Positions 19,313 through 30,299 of a stretch of DNA of 64,000 nucleotides are shown one piece after another; the first letter of the stretch is position 1, and every line of letters begins with the position of its first letter. Position numbers and translations under genes: made by a program. Under the pieces are notes generated by a model that saw nothing but the letters and a program-made list of their open reading frames with translations, was not told the origin of the DNA and ran no database searches. This DNA comes from an uncultured Pseudomonas sp. (GTDB lineage: Bacteria; Pseudomonadota; Gammaproteobacteria; Pseudomonadales; Pseudomonadaceae). The stretch covers positions 1 through 64,000 of the forward strand of contig NZ_CAMPHI010000018.1 in NCBI RefSeq assembly GCF_946885955.1. Direction: 5' to 3'.

Positions 19313-20854
19313 ATGACACAAGCCAACAACGCCGTGTACACCGACATCAGTGCCGCACAACTGGTCGAAGAAGCCATTCGTCGCGGCGAAGGCGAATTGG
19401 CCGCCAACGGTTCCCTGGTCGTGCGCACCGGTCATCGCACCGGTCGTTCGCCGGCTGACCGCTTCATCGTGCAGGAGCCGAGCACCGAGGCGAAAATCGC
19501 CTGGGGCGCGATCAACCGTCCGTTCCCCGCCGACAAGTTCGATGCCCTGTGGGACCGCGTCGAAGCGTTCAACCGCGATCAGGAGTTCTTCGTTTCCCAC
19601 GTACATGTCGGCTCCGCCGAGGAGCACTACCTGCCGGTCAAGATGACCACCGCCACCGCCTGGCAAAACCTGTTCGGCCGCCAGCTGTTCATCAATCCGG
19701 AAACCTACAACCCGGCCGGCAAGGACGAGTGGAAGGTGCTCAACGTGGCCAACTTCGAGTGCGTGCCCGAGCGTGACGGCACCAACTCCGACGGCTGTGT
19801 GATCATCAACTTCGCCGCCAAGAAAGTCCTCCTGGCCGGCATGCGGTACGCCGGTGAAATGAAGAAGGCGATGTTCGCGGTACAGAACTTCCTGCTGCCG
19901 GAAAAAGACGTGCTGCCGATGCACTGCGCCGCCAATATCGGCGAAGAAGGCGACGTGACCCTGTTCTTCGGCCTGTCCGGCACCGGCAAGACCACCCTGT
20001 CGGCCGACGAAAGCCGCTTCCTCATCGGCGATGACGAGCACGGCTGGGGCGAGGGCGTGGTATTCAACATCGAAGGCGGCTGCTACGCCAAGTGCATCGA
20101 CCTGTCCGAGAAGAACGAGCCGGTGATCTGGAAAGCCATCCAGTTCGGCACCGTGCTGGAAAACGTCGTGCTCGACAGCGAGCGCGTACCGGACTACACC
20201 GACGACAGCCTGACCCAGAACAGCCGCGCCGCTTACCCGCTGGAGTTCGTCGAGAAGCGCTCCGAGAAGAACCTCGGTGGTGAGCCGAACGCGGTGATCT
20301 TCCTGACCTGCGACCTCACCGGCGTACTGCCGCCGGTATCGATCCTCAACGAGGAGCAAGCGGCTTACCACTTCCTCTCGGGCTACACCGCGCTGGTCGG
20401 CTCCACCGAAATGGGCAGCGGCAGCGGCATCAAGTCGACCTTCTCCACCTGCTTCGGCGCCCCCTTCTTCCCGCGCCCGGCCGGCGAATATGCCGAACTG
20501 CTGATCAAGCGCATCCGCGGCTTCGGCTCCAAGGTCTACCTGGTCAACACCGGCTGGACCGGCGGTGGCTACGGCGTCGGTAAGCGTTTCAACATTCCGA
20601 CCACCCGCGGCGTGATCGCGGCAATCCAGAGCGGCGCGCTGATCGGTACCGAAACCGAGCAACTGCCGATCATTAACCTCAGCGTACCGACCTCGGTACC
20701 GGGCGTCGAAACCAATCTGCTCAACCCGCGCAACACCTGGGCCGACCAGAACGCCTACGACGAAGCCGCGAAAGGCCTGGCCAAGCTGTTCATCGAAAAC
20801 TTCAAGAAGTTCGATGTCAGCGACGCGATCAAAAACGCCGGCCCGCAGCTCTAA
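19313..20854 (+). CDS. pckA: phosphoenolpyruvate carboxykinase (ATP)
   Basis: Converts oxaloacetate and ATP to phosphoenolpyruvate, ADP and CO2, the first committed step of gluconeogenesis. The 513-residue length is that of the ATP-dependent enzyme. Key motifs are the substrate-binding Arg region ([14 protein letters not shown]), the kinase-1a P-loop [11 protein letters not shown] (about 220-230), the metal site ([17 protein letters not shown]) and the adenine-binding segment ([18 protein letters not shown]). A strong intrinsic terminator follows at 20867-20894. The 160-bp leader upstream holds the promoter, with no clear operator. Confidence 0.98.
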   Translation: MTQANNAVYTDISAAQLVEEAIRRGEGELAANGSLVVRTGHRTGRSPADRFIVQEPSTEAKIAWGAINRPFPADKFDALWDRVEAFNRDQEFFVSHVHVGSAEEHYLPVKMTTATAWQNLFGRQLFINPETYNPAGKDEWKVLNVANFECVPERDGTNSDGCVIINFAAKKVLLAGMRYAGEMKKAMFAVQNFLLPEKDVLPMHCAANIGEEGDVTLFFGLSGTGKTTLSADESRFLIGDDEHGWGEGVVFNIEGGCYAKCIDLSEKNEPVIWKAIQFGTVLENVVLDSERVPDYTDDSLTQNSRAAYPLEFVEKRSEKNLGGEPNAVIFLTCDLTGVLPPVSILNEEQAAYHFLSGYTALVGSTEMGSGSGIKSTFSTCFGAPFFPRPAGEYAELLIKRIRGFGSKVYLVNTGWTGGGYGVGKRFNIPTTRGVIAAIQSGALIGTETEQLPIINLSVPTSVPGVETNLLNPRNTWADQNAYDEAAKGLAKLFIENFKKFDVSDAIKNAGPQL

Positions 20855-20866
20855 GCCGCAGCGCAT

Positions 20867-20894
20867 AAAAAACCGCCTTCGGGCGGTTTTTTTT
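20867..20894 (+). terminator. intrinsic terminator of pckA
   Basis: AAAAAACCGCC, a TTCG loop, then GGCGG followed by eight T. The 11-bp stem with a tetraloop and T-run begins 12 bp after the pckA stop. Confidence 0.95.
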
Positions 20895-21034
20895 GCCCGG
20901 GGTTTACCGAAGCGATGGGCCGGACAGATGCTGCAAGCCCGGAGGTTGCCTAGTGCCTGGGCCTTTAGCCGCCGCGTTCAGAAATCGCCAAGCCCTGACC
21001 AGAGCAGGCCGTGCAACAAACGCATCTGGCGCGC

Positions 21035-21260
21035 AAAGCAGATGGGGAAAATAAAAACATCGGCCCGATCCCGTCCATCAGGAACATCATTCATTGCAGG
21101 GCCTGGTAGCGAGCAGCAGCATTAGCGGGCTACAGATGCGCGGTTTTCAGCCAAACACAGCAGAATCGCACCGGACTCAAACAGCGCCAGCGGCCAATCA
21201 TTCCGCCCGTCGGGATCGAGGATCGCGGGAATCTTCTTGTTCGGGTTGAGCGATAGGGAA
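21035..21260 (-). pseudogene. decayed glutathione S-transferase (YghU/YfcG type)
   Basis: Read on the minus strand, 21260 to 21122 encodes NPNKKIPAILDPDG and FESGAILLCLAENR, the glutathione-site and substrate-loop motifs of the Ure2-like GST N-terminal domain, and ends in a premature TAA. In another frame the next bases give AARYQALQ, then a TGA where the family has Trp, then MMFLMDGIGPMF, the start of the GST C-terminal domain. The fragment has no start, at least one frameshift and two stops, and the rest of the C-terminal domain is missing. It occupies most of the 440-bp gap after pckA. Confidence 0.75.
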
Positions 21261-21279
21261 GCTGCTGATAGCTGGGCTG

Positions 21280-21306
21280 CGTCACAAATGGGCGAGGCTG
21301 TTCGTC
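21280..21306 (+). promoter_or_regulatory. candidate ECF41-type promoter
   Basis: CGTCACA (21280-21286), a 16-bp spacer, then CGTC (21303-21306). The published ECF41 consensus is TGTCACA and CGTC, so six of seven -35 bases and all four -10 bases match. It is 30 bp before the start of the oxidoreductase-ECF41 sigma factor pair, as expected for the self-controlled target promoter of that group. Confidence 0.6.
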
Positions 21307-21335
21307 TGGTTAGACCTTATCCATGGAGGCCAACC

Positions 21336-22505
21336 ATGTCGTTACCCATCTTGATTCTAGGCGGCAGCTACGCAGGTCTGCTGGCCGCGGCTCGGCTGCG
21401 CAAACACGCTCCGCAGGCGCACATCGTGCTGATCGCCAGCCAGGCGCATTTTCAACAACGGGTGCGCTGGCATGAGCTGCTGGCGGGACGCAAGGTCAGA
21501 CGCGCCAGGCTCGCGCCTTTGCTGGCCAGGGCGCGCATTGAGTTCATCCAGGCTGAAGTATTGGAATGGGATGCGCAGCGGCGAGAGGTGCTGATCGATG
21601 ACGGCACCAGCCAGCGCACGCTGGTCTATCACGCACTGATCTGCGCCCTGGGCAGCGTCAGCGCACCGCCGCAATTGCCGGGCGCGCAGCACCTTTGGCA
21701 GTTGGCGTTCGACCAGCCCTTGAAGCAGCGTGCTGCCGAGCTGCGCAGCCTGGCCGATCAGCGCGGCCACCTGGCGGTAATAGGTAGCGGGCTAGCCGGC
21801 GTCGAATGCGCTAGCGAGCTGGCCGAGCGCTATCCCGGGCTACGCGTCAGCCTGATCGGCCCACAGCCCTTAGCCGATTTCTGCGACAGCAGCCGCCGCC
21901 ATGCCTGCCGTGTACTGCAGCATCAAGGCGTGCAATTGTTACTGGCGCGGGTGGTACGCGCCGAACCCCATGGTCTATGGCTCGACGACGGACGCTTTAT
22001 CGCCTTTAACCGCATGCTCTGGTGTGGTGGCCTACGCGCCAACCCGGTGCTGGCCAGCAGCGGCTTGCCGCTGAGCGCCGACGGCCGCCTGCGAGTGGGC
22101 CCGGACCTGCGCATCGAAGGCTGTGAACAGGCCTGGGCGGCGGGCGATTGCGCTGCGGTGATTCTTGGCGATGGCCGCAGCCAGCGGCTGTCCTGCGCCA
22201 CCGCGTTGCCCACTGGCGGCCATGCCGGAGCGGAATTGGCGGCCTGGCTGAACGGCCAACCGAGCCAACCGTTCAGCTTCGCCTACGTGCTGCGTTGTCT
22301 CAGCCTGGGGCGGCGCGACGGTATCTGGCAACTCACCGATGGCGACGACAACGCCCAATCCCGCTGGCTGGGTGGCTGGCGCGCAGCGCTGATCAAGCGG
22401 ATGCTATGCGCGCTGGTCTGGATAGCCCCGCGCTGGGAGCTGAGCTATGGCTGGCGCATCTACCGCTGGCCCAGCGCTTTGCAGATAAGGACAAGACATG
22501 AGTGA
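21336..22505 (+). CDS. FAD-dependent pyridine nucleotide oxidoreductase (NDH-2-like)
   Basis: A 389-residue flavoprotein. The start MSLPILILGGSYAG at 21336 has a GGAGG box and begins with the FAD-binding Rossmann motif. A second dinucleotide motif, VIGSGLAGVECASEL (about 148-162), binds NAD(P)H, and the WAAGDCA segment (about 267-273) contacts FAD. It is related to type II NADH dehydrogenases and ferroptosis-suppressor-like oxidoreductases. No redox-active CxxC is present. The stop overlaps the next start by 8 bp. Its coupling to an ECF41 sigma factor makes it the usual oxidoreductase partner of that group. Confidence 0.88.
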   Translation: MSLPILILGGSYAGLLAAARLRKHAPQAHIVLIASQAHFQQRVRWHELLAGRKVRRARLAPLLARARIEFIQAEVLEWDAQRREVLIDDGTSQRTLVYHALICALGSVSAPPQLPGAQHLWQLAFDQPLKQRAAELRSLADQRGHLAVIGSGLAGVECASELAERYPGLRVSLIGPQPLADFCDSSRRHACRVLQHQGVQLLLARVVRAEPHGLWLDDGRFIAFNRMLWCGGLRANPVLASSGLPLSADGRLRVGPDLRIEGCEQAWAAGDCAAVILGDGRSQRLSCATALPTGGHAGAELAAWLNGQPSQPFSFAYVLRCLSLGRRDGIWQLTDGDDNAQSRWLGGWRAALIKRMLCALVWIAPRWELSYGWRIYRWPSALQIRTRHE

Positions 22506-23370
22506 CCTGCAGGTGTTTCTTGGCGAGCGCCCGCGCCTGCTGGCATTGGCTTACCGCATGCTTGGCAGTCACAGCGAGGCGGAAGATATAGCCCAGGAAG
22601 TCTGGCTGCGCTGGCAAGCACTGAAATGGCTACCGGACAACCCCCAGGCCTACCTGACCAGAATGCTCAGCAACCTGTGCCTGGATCAACTGCGCAGCCG
22701 GCGCAGACAGAACTACGCCGGTCCCTGGGTGCCGGAGCCGCTGATTGAAGACGAGGCATCCTCCGCCCCGGAGGCGCTGCACGGGCGCTGGCAAACCCTG
22801 TCGCTGGCATTCCTGCTGGTACTCGAACAGCTGACGCCGTCGCAGCGGGTGGTGTGGGTGCTGCGCGAAGTGTTCGGCTATGCCTATGACGAACTGGCTA
22901 CCCTGCTGGAGCGTAGCCCGGCCTCTTGCCGCAAACTATTCGAGCGGGCCGGACAACGCCTCGAAGGGCAAACTGCCTCGCCAACCAACGCCAGCGATAT
23001 GCAACTGGCGCAGCAATGCCTGCTTGCGTGCCTGAGCGGCGATACCCGGACCTTGACCCGACTGCTGGCCGAAGACGTTCAGCTGCACTCTGACGGCGGC
23101 GGCCTGGTGCTGGCCGCACTACGGCCAATCTTCGGCGCCGAGAAAACCCTGCGCTTTTTCGCCGGTTTGCAACGCAAGAACAAGGCCCGCCTGGGCGCAC
23201 AGTTTCTGCGCTGCAATGGCGCCCCTGCGCTGGTCCTGTTTGACGAAGGCAGGGTGCAAACCCTGCTGTGCTGTGAAGTGCGCGACGGTCGGGTGACCCG
23301 GCTGCTGATGCAGCGCAACCCGAATAAGTTGGCAGCTCTACAACAATGGCTCGACCAGGCGACGCAATAG
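22498..23370 (+). CDS. ECF41-group RNA polymerase sigma factor (SigJ-like)
   Basis: A 290-residue sigma factor with region 2 (LALAYRMLGSHSEAEDIAQEVWLRW, residues 15-39) and region 4 (LTPSQRVVWVLREVFGYAYDELA), fused to a C-terminal SnoaL-like domain (about 170-285). The C-terminal domain holds the two ECF41 signatures: DGGG (HSDGGGLVLAAL) and a variant of NPDKL (NPNKLAAL). In this group the fused domain replaces an anti-sigma factor. It overlaps the preceding oxidoreductase gene, and a matching promoter lies upstream of that gene. The inducing signal is unknown. Confidence 0.9.
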   Translation: MSDLQVFLGERPRLLALAYRMLGSHSEAEDIAQEVWLRWQALKWLPDNPQAYLTRMLSNLCLDQLRSRRRQNYAGPWVPEPLIEDEASSAPEALHGRWQTLSLAFLLVLEQLTPSQRVVWVLREVFGYAYDELATLLERSPASCRKLFERAGQRLEGQTASPTNASDMQLAQQCLLACLSGDTRTLTRLLAEDVQLHSDGGGLVLAALRPIFGAEKTLRFFAGLQRKNKARLGAQFLRCNGAPALVLFDEGRVQTLLCCEVRDGRVTRLLMQRNPNKLAALQQWLDQATQ

Positions 23371-23442
23371 CCGACCGCGGGATACAGCGCGCCGATCCGA
23401 TGCCTACAATGGCGGCCCGCCCTCGACCCAACGGACCGTCCG

Positions 23443-25370
<1,928 letters not shown>

Positions 25371-25374
<4 letters not shown>

Positions 25375-25624
25375 GCGTCGCCGAGGCAACGCAAATCGCG
25401 GCCAAGGCCGCGCCTACGGGAACGCGTGCTTTTGTAGATCTTATGTTCATGTGCAGCTCTACGGCCTCGTAGGGTGGACATGCCGAAGGCTTGTCCACCA
25501 TCCGGATGCCAGCGGCGGACAAGGCTGCGCCATGTCCGCCCTACCAACGCGTGGCTTTGTAGCCCGGATGCAATCCGGGAACGGTTTTGGGTCGAACCCC
25601 ATCCCCGGATTCCATCCGGGCTAC
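25371..25624. repeat. cluster of three palindromic repeats
   Basis: Three elements in tandem fill the gap between recQ and the convergent GGDEF/EAL gene: GTAGGCGTCG...GGCCGCGCCTAC (25371-25417), GTAGGGTGGACA...TGTCCGCCCTAC (25469-25544) and GTAGCCCGGATGC...CATCCGGGCTAC (25559-25624). The second and third also occur side by side at 43304-43445 and 53357-53487. Confidence 0.75.
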
Positions 25625-25649
25625 GACCCTCGAATCGCGATAGTCGCGG

Positions 25650-28016
25650 CTAATCCAACCTACTTCGCGGCAATGCCCAGTGGGTCTGCCCCAGCCAGTC
25701 GGCGAAGGCCGCGGGCGGCAGGGGTTTGCTGAGCAGGTAACCCTGGGCGATGTCGCAGCCGAATTCGCCAAGGCGCGCCAGCACCGCCTCGGTTTCCACG
25801 CCCTCGGCGACGACCTTGAGGTTCATGTTATGGCCGAGTTCGATGGTCGAACGCACGATGATTTCGTCGTCGCGGTTGCTCAGCAGGTCGAGCACGAAGG
25901 ATTTGTCGATCTTCAGTTCATGCACCGGCAGGCGCTTGAGTTGCGCCATGGAGGAGTAGCCGGTGCCGTAGTCGTCGATCGACAGGCGCACGCCCAGGTC
26001 GCACAGCTGGGTCAGTTGCCCCATGGCCAGCTCCGGGTCGGCCATCACCGCGCTTTCGGTGATTTCCACCACCAGGCTGTCAGGCGCGACACCGTATTCC
26101 CGCAACTGCGCAGCGATAAAGCCGGCGAACTTGGGGTCGGCCAGGTCCAGCGCGGAGATATTGATCGCGGTCTTCAGCGCCAGCCCTTCGGCTTGCCAGG
26201 CCCCCATCTGCGCCAGGGCGGTGCGCACCACCCAGCGGGTCAGGGCGCAGACATTGCCGGTCTGTTCGGCCAGGGGAATAAATTCGTCCGGCGGGATAAA
26301 GCCGTGGGCCGGATGGATCCAGCGCACCAGGCACTCGACCCCATATAGCCGGGCATTGGCGATATCCAGCTTGGGCTGGAAGTACAAACTCAGCTGGCCG
26401 CCGTCGATCGCGCTTTTCAATTCGCTCATCAAAGCCAGGCGCATCAGGCTGTAGCGGTCCAGTTCCGGGCGATACAGGGCGTAGGACAAGCGCTGCGCCT
26501 TGCCCGTGTACATCGCCACTTCGGCGTGCTGCAGCAGGGTGCCGGCGCTTTCGCCGTGCTCCGGGTAGAGGGCGATGCCGAGCGTGGCATTGAGGGTCAT
26601 GCTGATGCCGCGCACATCGAACGGCTCACTCAGCGCCGTGCGGTAATGTTGCGCGGCGTGGATCGCCGTACCGGGGTTGCAGCGCGGCACCAGCAGGGCG
26701 AATTCGTCGCCGCCCAGGCGCGCCAGCTGCTCGCCATCGCGCAGCAGCTGACTCAGGCGTGCGGCCAGCTGGCACAGCAGGTTGTCGCCGGCATCGTGGC
26801 CGAGGGTGTCGTTGAGGTCCTTGAAGTTATCCAGGTCCATCAGCAGTACCGCGGCATTATCGCCACTGGGCACCTGCGCCAGGGTCTGCTGCAGTTCGGC
26901 GAGAAAGCGGTTGCGGTTCGGTAGCTCGGTCAGCGGGTCGCGGTAGGCGAGAAAACCGATGGTGGTTTCACGCTCGGCGATACCCTCTTGCATGGCGACG
27001 AATTCGCGCGCCAGCAAACCGATTTCACCGGATGCGCGGGTCGCCATCGGCGCCTGGTAATCGCCGCTGGCGATACGCCGAACGCTCTCGACCATCTGCG
27101 TCAATGGCCGGCTGACGGTATTGGCGATCCATAGCGCGCCCAGCCCGGCAAGCAGCAGGGCAACTGTGAAGATGCCCGCCAGTTGCCATTGCAGAGGCTT
27201 ATAGGCGGCCAGTTCGCTGGACAGCGAGCGTAACAGCAACACCTGCAACTCGCCGCCGGTGCTGGCCAGCGGCGCCCGGTAAGCCAACTGCCGTTCGCCC
27301 TGCAGCTCGAGGACGAACGCGCCCTCGGCTTCGGGCAGTCGGGCCCCGGTCAACTCGGCCCGAGGCAAGGCCGCCAGGTTGCTCGCCGGTATCCGGTAGG
27401 CGCCTGGCGACCCGGCCAGCAGCGCCACGTCGGCGCCGCTCAAGCGGGCCAGGTGCGCGGCCGCGGAGTCATCGAGGACGAAGGCCATGACCAACCAGCC
27501 GAGCAGGTTCGGCCGGGGCGCGAAGATCGGCGCGACATTCACATGCAGCACCCGATCGCCGAACAGCACCAGCCGATCAGCGTTCTGCGGCTCGTCGAGG
27601 GCCAGCAGATCCGCCCAGGGCAAAGCCTGGCCCGGCACCAGGGCGGCGCTGGTGCCGGCGAGAATACGTCCATCCGGCGCGGCGACCAGGGCGAAACTGG
27701 CCTGGCTGCGCGAGGCGAAAGACTCCAGCGCGGCGGATAGCGATTGCGGCTGCTGCTCCGGTTCCGGGCTGGCCAGCAGGTCGGCGATTTCGCCGAGCAG
27801 GGTGAAATCCTTGGCGATCAGCTCGGCCAGGGCGCTTTGCGACTGACGCCGGCCCTGTAGCTCATTGGCCAGCACCACATGGGCAAACCCCAGCTGCTCG
27901 CGCACTTGCCCGAGGGTGTGCAGATAGGTAGAGCGCGACACCAGCGCCAGCATCAGGCCCATGATGGTCAGCAACAGCAGCAGGAAGAACCCGAGAATCT
28001 TGCTGCGCAGGCTCAT
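25650..28016 (-). CDS. membrane-bound GGDEF/EAL cyclic di-GMP enzyme
   Basis: A 788-residue protein with an N-terminal transmembrane helix (about 8-29), a periplasmic sensor region (about 30-285), a second helix (about 287-308), HAMP (about 309-360), GGDEF (about 375-540) and EAL (about 550-780). The diguanylate cyclase motif is intact (LGGDEF). The phosphodiesterase domain has VECLVRW in place of EAL, but the later catalytic residues in EITES, DDYGTGYSS and KIDKSF are kept, so activity is possible. Its ATG overlaps the stop of an upstream periplasmic cupredoxin gene, implying that the cupredoxin feeds the periplasmic sensor. Confidence 0.93.
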   Translation of the reverse strand: MSLRSKILGFFLLLLLTIMGLMLALVSRSTYLHTLGQVREQLGFAHVVLANELQGRRQSQSALAELIAKDFTLLGEIADLLASPEPEQQPQSLSAALESFASRSQASFALVAAPDGRILAGTSAALVPGQALPWADLLALDEPQNADRLVLFGDRVLHVNVAPIFAPRPNLLGWLVMAFVLDDSAAAHLARLSGADVALLAGSPGAYRIPASNLAALPRAELTGARLPEAEGAFVLELQGERQLAYRAPLASTGGELQVLLLRSLSSELAAYKPLQWQLAGIFTVALLLAGLGALWIANTVSRPLTQMVESVRRIASGDYQAPMATRASGEIGLLAREFVAMQEGIAERETTIGFLAYRDPLTELPNRNRFLAELQQTLAQVPSGDNAAVLLMDLDNFKDLNDTLGHDAGDNLLCQLAARLSQLLRDGEQLARLGGDEFALLVPRCNPGTAIHAAQHYRTALSEPFDVRGISMTLNATLGIALYPEHGESAGTLLQHAEVAMYTGKAQRLSYALYRPELDRYSLMRLALMSELKSAIDGGQLSLYFQPKLDIANARLYGVECLVRWIHPAHGFIPPDEFIPLAEQTGNVCALTRWVVRTALAQMGAWQAEGLALKTAINISALDLADPKFAGFIAAQLREYGVAPDSLVVEITESAVMADPELAMGQLTQLCDLGVRLSIDDYGTGYSSMAQLKRLPVHELKIDKSFVLDLLSNRDDEIIVRSTIELGHNMNLKVVAEGVETEAVLARLGEFGCDIAQGYLLSKPLPPAAFADWLGQTHWALPRSRLD

Positions 28017-28702
28017 GGCACGTAGCCGCCCTTGCCTTGGGGCCGGTCGATCGGCGGTTTAGGTCGCGGATCGCGCTTGAGCCCCTCGCTGAGCTGGATG
28101 CGTACGGCGCCAGGCTGCTCGAGCGGCCGCACCAGGCTCTCCAGGGAGTCGGCGATACGCGGGTGCCACACATGCAGGCGCTGCCCGGCCGCCGGGGCGT
28201 AGGTCAGCAGGGCCCGGCCCTGGGCATCGGTTTGGGCGAACCAGGGGCTGTCGAGCACCAGGATGAAGCCGAGCATCCAGTCGTGGATATTGCAGCCCAG
28301 GGTCACCAATCCCGGTTTGTCGAAACGCACTTCCTGGGCACTGTCGCCCTGGTGGTGAAGGCGCAATTCGAAACGCTTGGCCGGCGAGAAGGAATAGACG
28401 TGGTGGTTGATCGGATCGGAGTTGGGGAAGATCACCCGCGTGCCGCGTTGCACTGGCAGGATATAAGGGGTGAACAGGCGCTTTTGCTGGTCCATGACCA
28501 GTGGTTGATCGGCTGCCACCGCCGACGACGGATCGCCCACCGCAGGCTCGATCCACACCACCGCCTCGCTCAGCGGCTTGCCCTTGTTGTCGAGCAGTTC
28601 GACGGTCAGGCTGGCGGCTTGCGCCGCGCCACCCAGGATAAAGGCCGCGAACGCCACATAGCGCCTGAGCGTGCCATGCCGAGAGCGCTTGGCGAAGCGC
28701 AT
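28013..28702 (-). CDS. periplasmic cupredoxin-like protein (methylamine utilization protein family)
   Basis: A 229-residue exported protein. The start at 28702 has an AAGGAGG box; an upstream in-frame start lacks one. A signal peptide runs to about residue 30 (AAQA). The cupredoxin fold shows type 1 copper ligands: His100 or His101 (NHHVYSF), Cys137, His140 and Met143 in the CxxHxxM pattern (LGCNIHDWML). The middle region has the carboxypeptidase-regulatory-like pattern GKPLSEAVVWIEP. Databases often label such proteins methylamine utilization proteins, but no mau genes are near. Its stop overlaps the start of the GGDEF/EAL gene (ATGA), so the two act together. Confidence 0.85.
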   Translation of the reverse strand: MRFAKRSRHGTLRRYVAFAAFILGGAAQAASLTVELLDNKGKPLSEAVVWIEPAVGDPSSAVAADQPLVMDQQKRLFTPYILPVQRGTRVIFPNSDPINHHVYSFSPAKRFELRLHHQGDSAQEVRFDKPGLVTLGCNIHDWMLGFILVLDSPWFAQTDAQGRALLTYAPAAGQRLHVWHPRIADSLESLVRPLEQPGAVRIQLSEGLKRDPRPKPPIDRPQGKGGYVP

Positions 28703-28928
28703 GGCGCCCTCCTTTTCAGTACCACCGCTGCGCAGACCGAACATTGGCGACTCCTATCGCAAACCCGAAAAACAGCATGCAGCCCCCATCAAAGTAGCAC
28801 GCTGCCAGCACTCCTGGTGTACCCGTCTCTGGTTCGCGGGGACGCGACAACGACCGAACGGAAGGCGGGCTGTTACCGGGCGACCATCCTCCGTAAGCTG
28901 GCGGCTCGCCACATCGAGGAATACCCAA

Positions 28929-29306
28929 ATGCCCTACAGCCTTTACGCCGCCGCCCTGCTGTCGCTGCTACTGATGGCGCTGTCGCTGAATGTTTCGCGC
29001 CTGCGCATGCGTTATCGCATCGCATTCGGCGATGGCGGCAAGCCGGCGCTGAACGCCGCCATCCGCGCCCACGGCAACAGCCTGGAGCAATCGCTGCTGT
29101 TCATCATCCTGCTGTATTTTCTGGAAACCGCCACGGCGGTGCAGCCGGCCTGGGTGATCGGCCTTGGGGCGGCGTTTATCGGCCTGCGCCTGCTGTACTG
29201 CGGAGCACTGTTCCGACGCCACCTGAAACTACGCCAGCTCAGCCATGCGTTGACCCTGCTGGTCGTGCTCGTGACCACGCTGCTGCTGTTACTGAGCGGG
29301 CTATAG
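28929..29306 (+). CDS. MAPEG-family membrane protein
   Basis: A 125-residue membrane protein with four hydrophobic helices. The MAPEG signature appears as NAAIRAHGNSLEQSLLF (about 37-53), followed by LGAAFIGLRLLYCGALF. The family covers glutathione transferases and related eicosanoid enzymes; bacterial members are mostly of unknown function. A GAGG box precedes the start at 28929. The gene converges on the solute-binding protein gene, overlapping it by 6 bp at the 3' ends. Confidence 0.88.
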   Translation: MPYSLYAAALLSLLLMALSLNVSRLRMRYRIAFGDGGKPALNAAIRAHGNSLEQSLLFIILLYFLETATAVQPAWVIGLGAAFIGLRLLYCGALFRRHLKLRQLSHALTLLVVLVTTLLLLLSGL

Positions 29307-30095
29307 CGCTCGGGACTGGCGATTGTTCTGGATGATTCGCTCGATCGCGCCGCTTTCGCGCATGTCCCGGATGATGCGATCGAACGCCGGCAGGATCGCG
29401 ACATAGGGCGAGTCCTTGTTGATCATCAAGGTGAAACGCATAGAGTCGAAGACTTCCGGCAGTACCTGAAGTTTCTCCTGCATACCGAGGTCGCGGATCA
29501 GTTGCAGACCCACTTCGGTCGCGCCCATGCTCAGGTCGCAGTTGCCGTGCTGCAGCTGCTCCATGACGATCTGGCTGTTGCGAAACCAGGCCACCTTGAT
29601 CCGATTGCCGTCATACAGGCGCTTGGCCCAGCCATTGCCGTAGATGTCACAGACGCGAAATTCGGCGAACTGGGCGATATTGCGCAGCTTGAGCAGGGCG
29701 CCATGGCGCGGCGAAGCGCTGGCGGTGAAGGCACGCATCTCCACGACGAACGCGGTCTCCCGGGAGGACACCGCATAGGCCAGACGCTCTGCGGTGGGCA
29801 CCGTGATAAAAGCATCCTGGGTGCCCTGCTGGACATTCCGTTGCACCCGGTTCCACGGGTAGCTGTAGTGCTCGACTTCGAGCCCCATGCGCACGGCCAG
29901 GGCCTCCTGCAACACATCCACCAGAATGCCGCGCGCCTGATTACCACGGGCCTGATAGCTGTAGGGACGCCAGTCGTCGTTATAGGCGATGCGTAGCGGC
30001 TGGGCGAACGACTGGCGCTCGGTCGCTTCAGCGGCATACCCATTGAAGGCGAAAATCACCAGCACCAGCGCCCTGCTTAGCCCGAAGCCCTTCAT
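29301..30095 (-). CDS. periplasmic solute-binding protein (SBP_bac_3 fold)
   Basis: A 264-residue exported protein with signal peptide MKGFGLSRALVLVIFAFNGYA. The mature part is a type 2 periplasmic binding domain (PLRIAYNDDWRPYSY at the start of lobe 1; ILVDVLQEAL; FITVPTAERLAYAVSS; FTLMINKDSPY). It resembles amino-acid binding proteins, but no permease or ATPase gene is nearby, so it may be an orphan binding protein or a sensor component. The ligand is unknown. Confidence 0.85.
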   Translation of the reverse strand: MKGFGLSRALVLVIFAFNGYAAEATERQSFAQPLRIAYNDDWRPYSYQARGNQARGILVDVLQEALAVRMGLEVEHYSYPWNRVQRNVQQGTQDAFITVPTAERLAYAVSSRETAFVVEMRAFTASASPRHGALLKLRNIAQFAEFRVCDIYGNGWAKRLYDGNRIKVAWFRNSQIVMEQLQHGNCDLSMGATEVGLQLIRDLGMQEKLQVLPEVFDSMRFTLMINKDSPYVAILPAFDRIIRDMRESGAIERIIQNNRQSRAL

Positions 30096-30299
30096 CTAAC
30101 ATCCAACCCCATCACCTACACTCAATTAGCCGAAACCCGGTATCACGCCGCCGGCCCGCGATCTTAACGGAGTAACCAGCCGCGGGTCGTGACCGATGAA
30201 GCAACTGCCACGCATTGCGCGACCAACGTGCTTGGCCGCATCGGAACCCGTCTTCCGGCACCGCAGTCAACACTGCAGCCCCCGGATTGGAGATGCGCC

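Noticed and set aside
19190..20866. 558-residue minus-strand frame opposite pckA
   Set aside because: pckA is unmistakable on the plus strand; the antisense frame is a third-position GC effect with no motif.
28013..28702. Methylamine catabolism gene
   Set aside because: The family label is common in databases, but no mau gene cluster or methylamine dehydrogenase gene is present.
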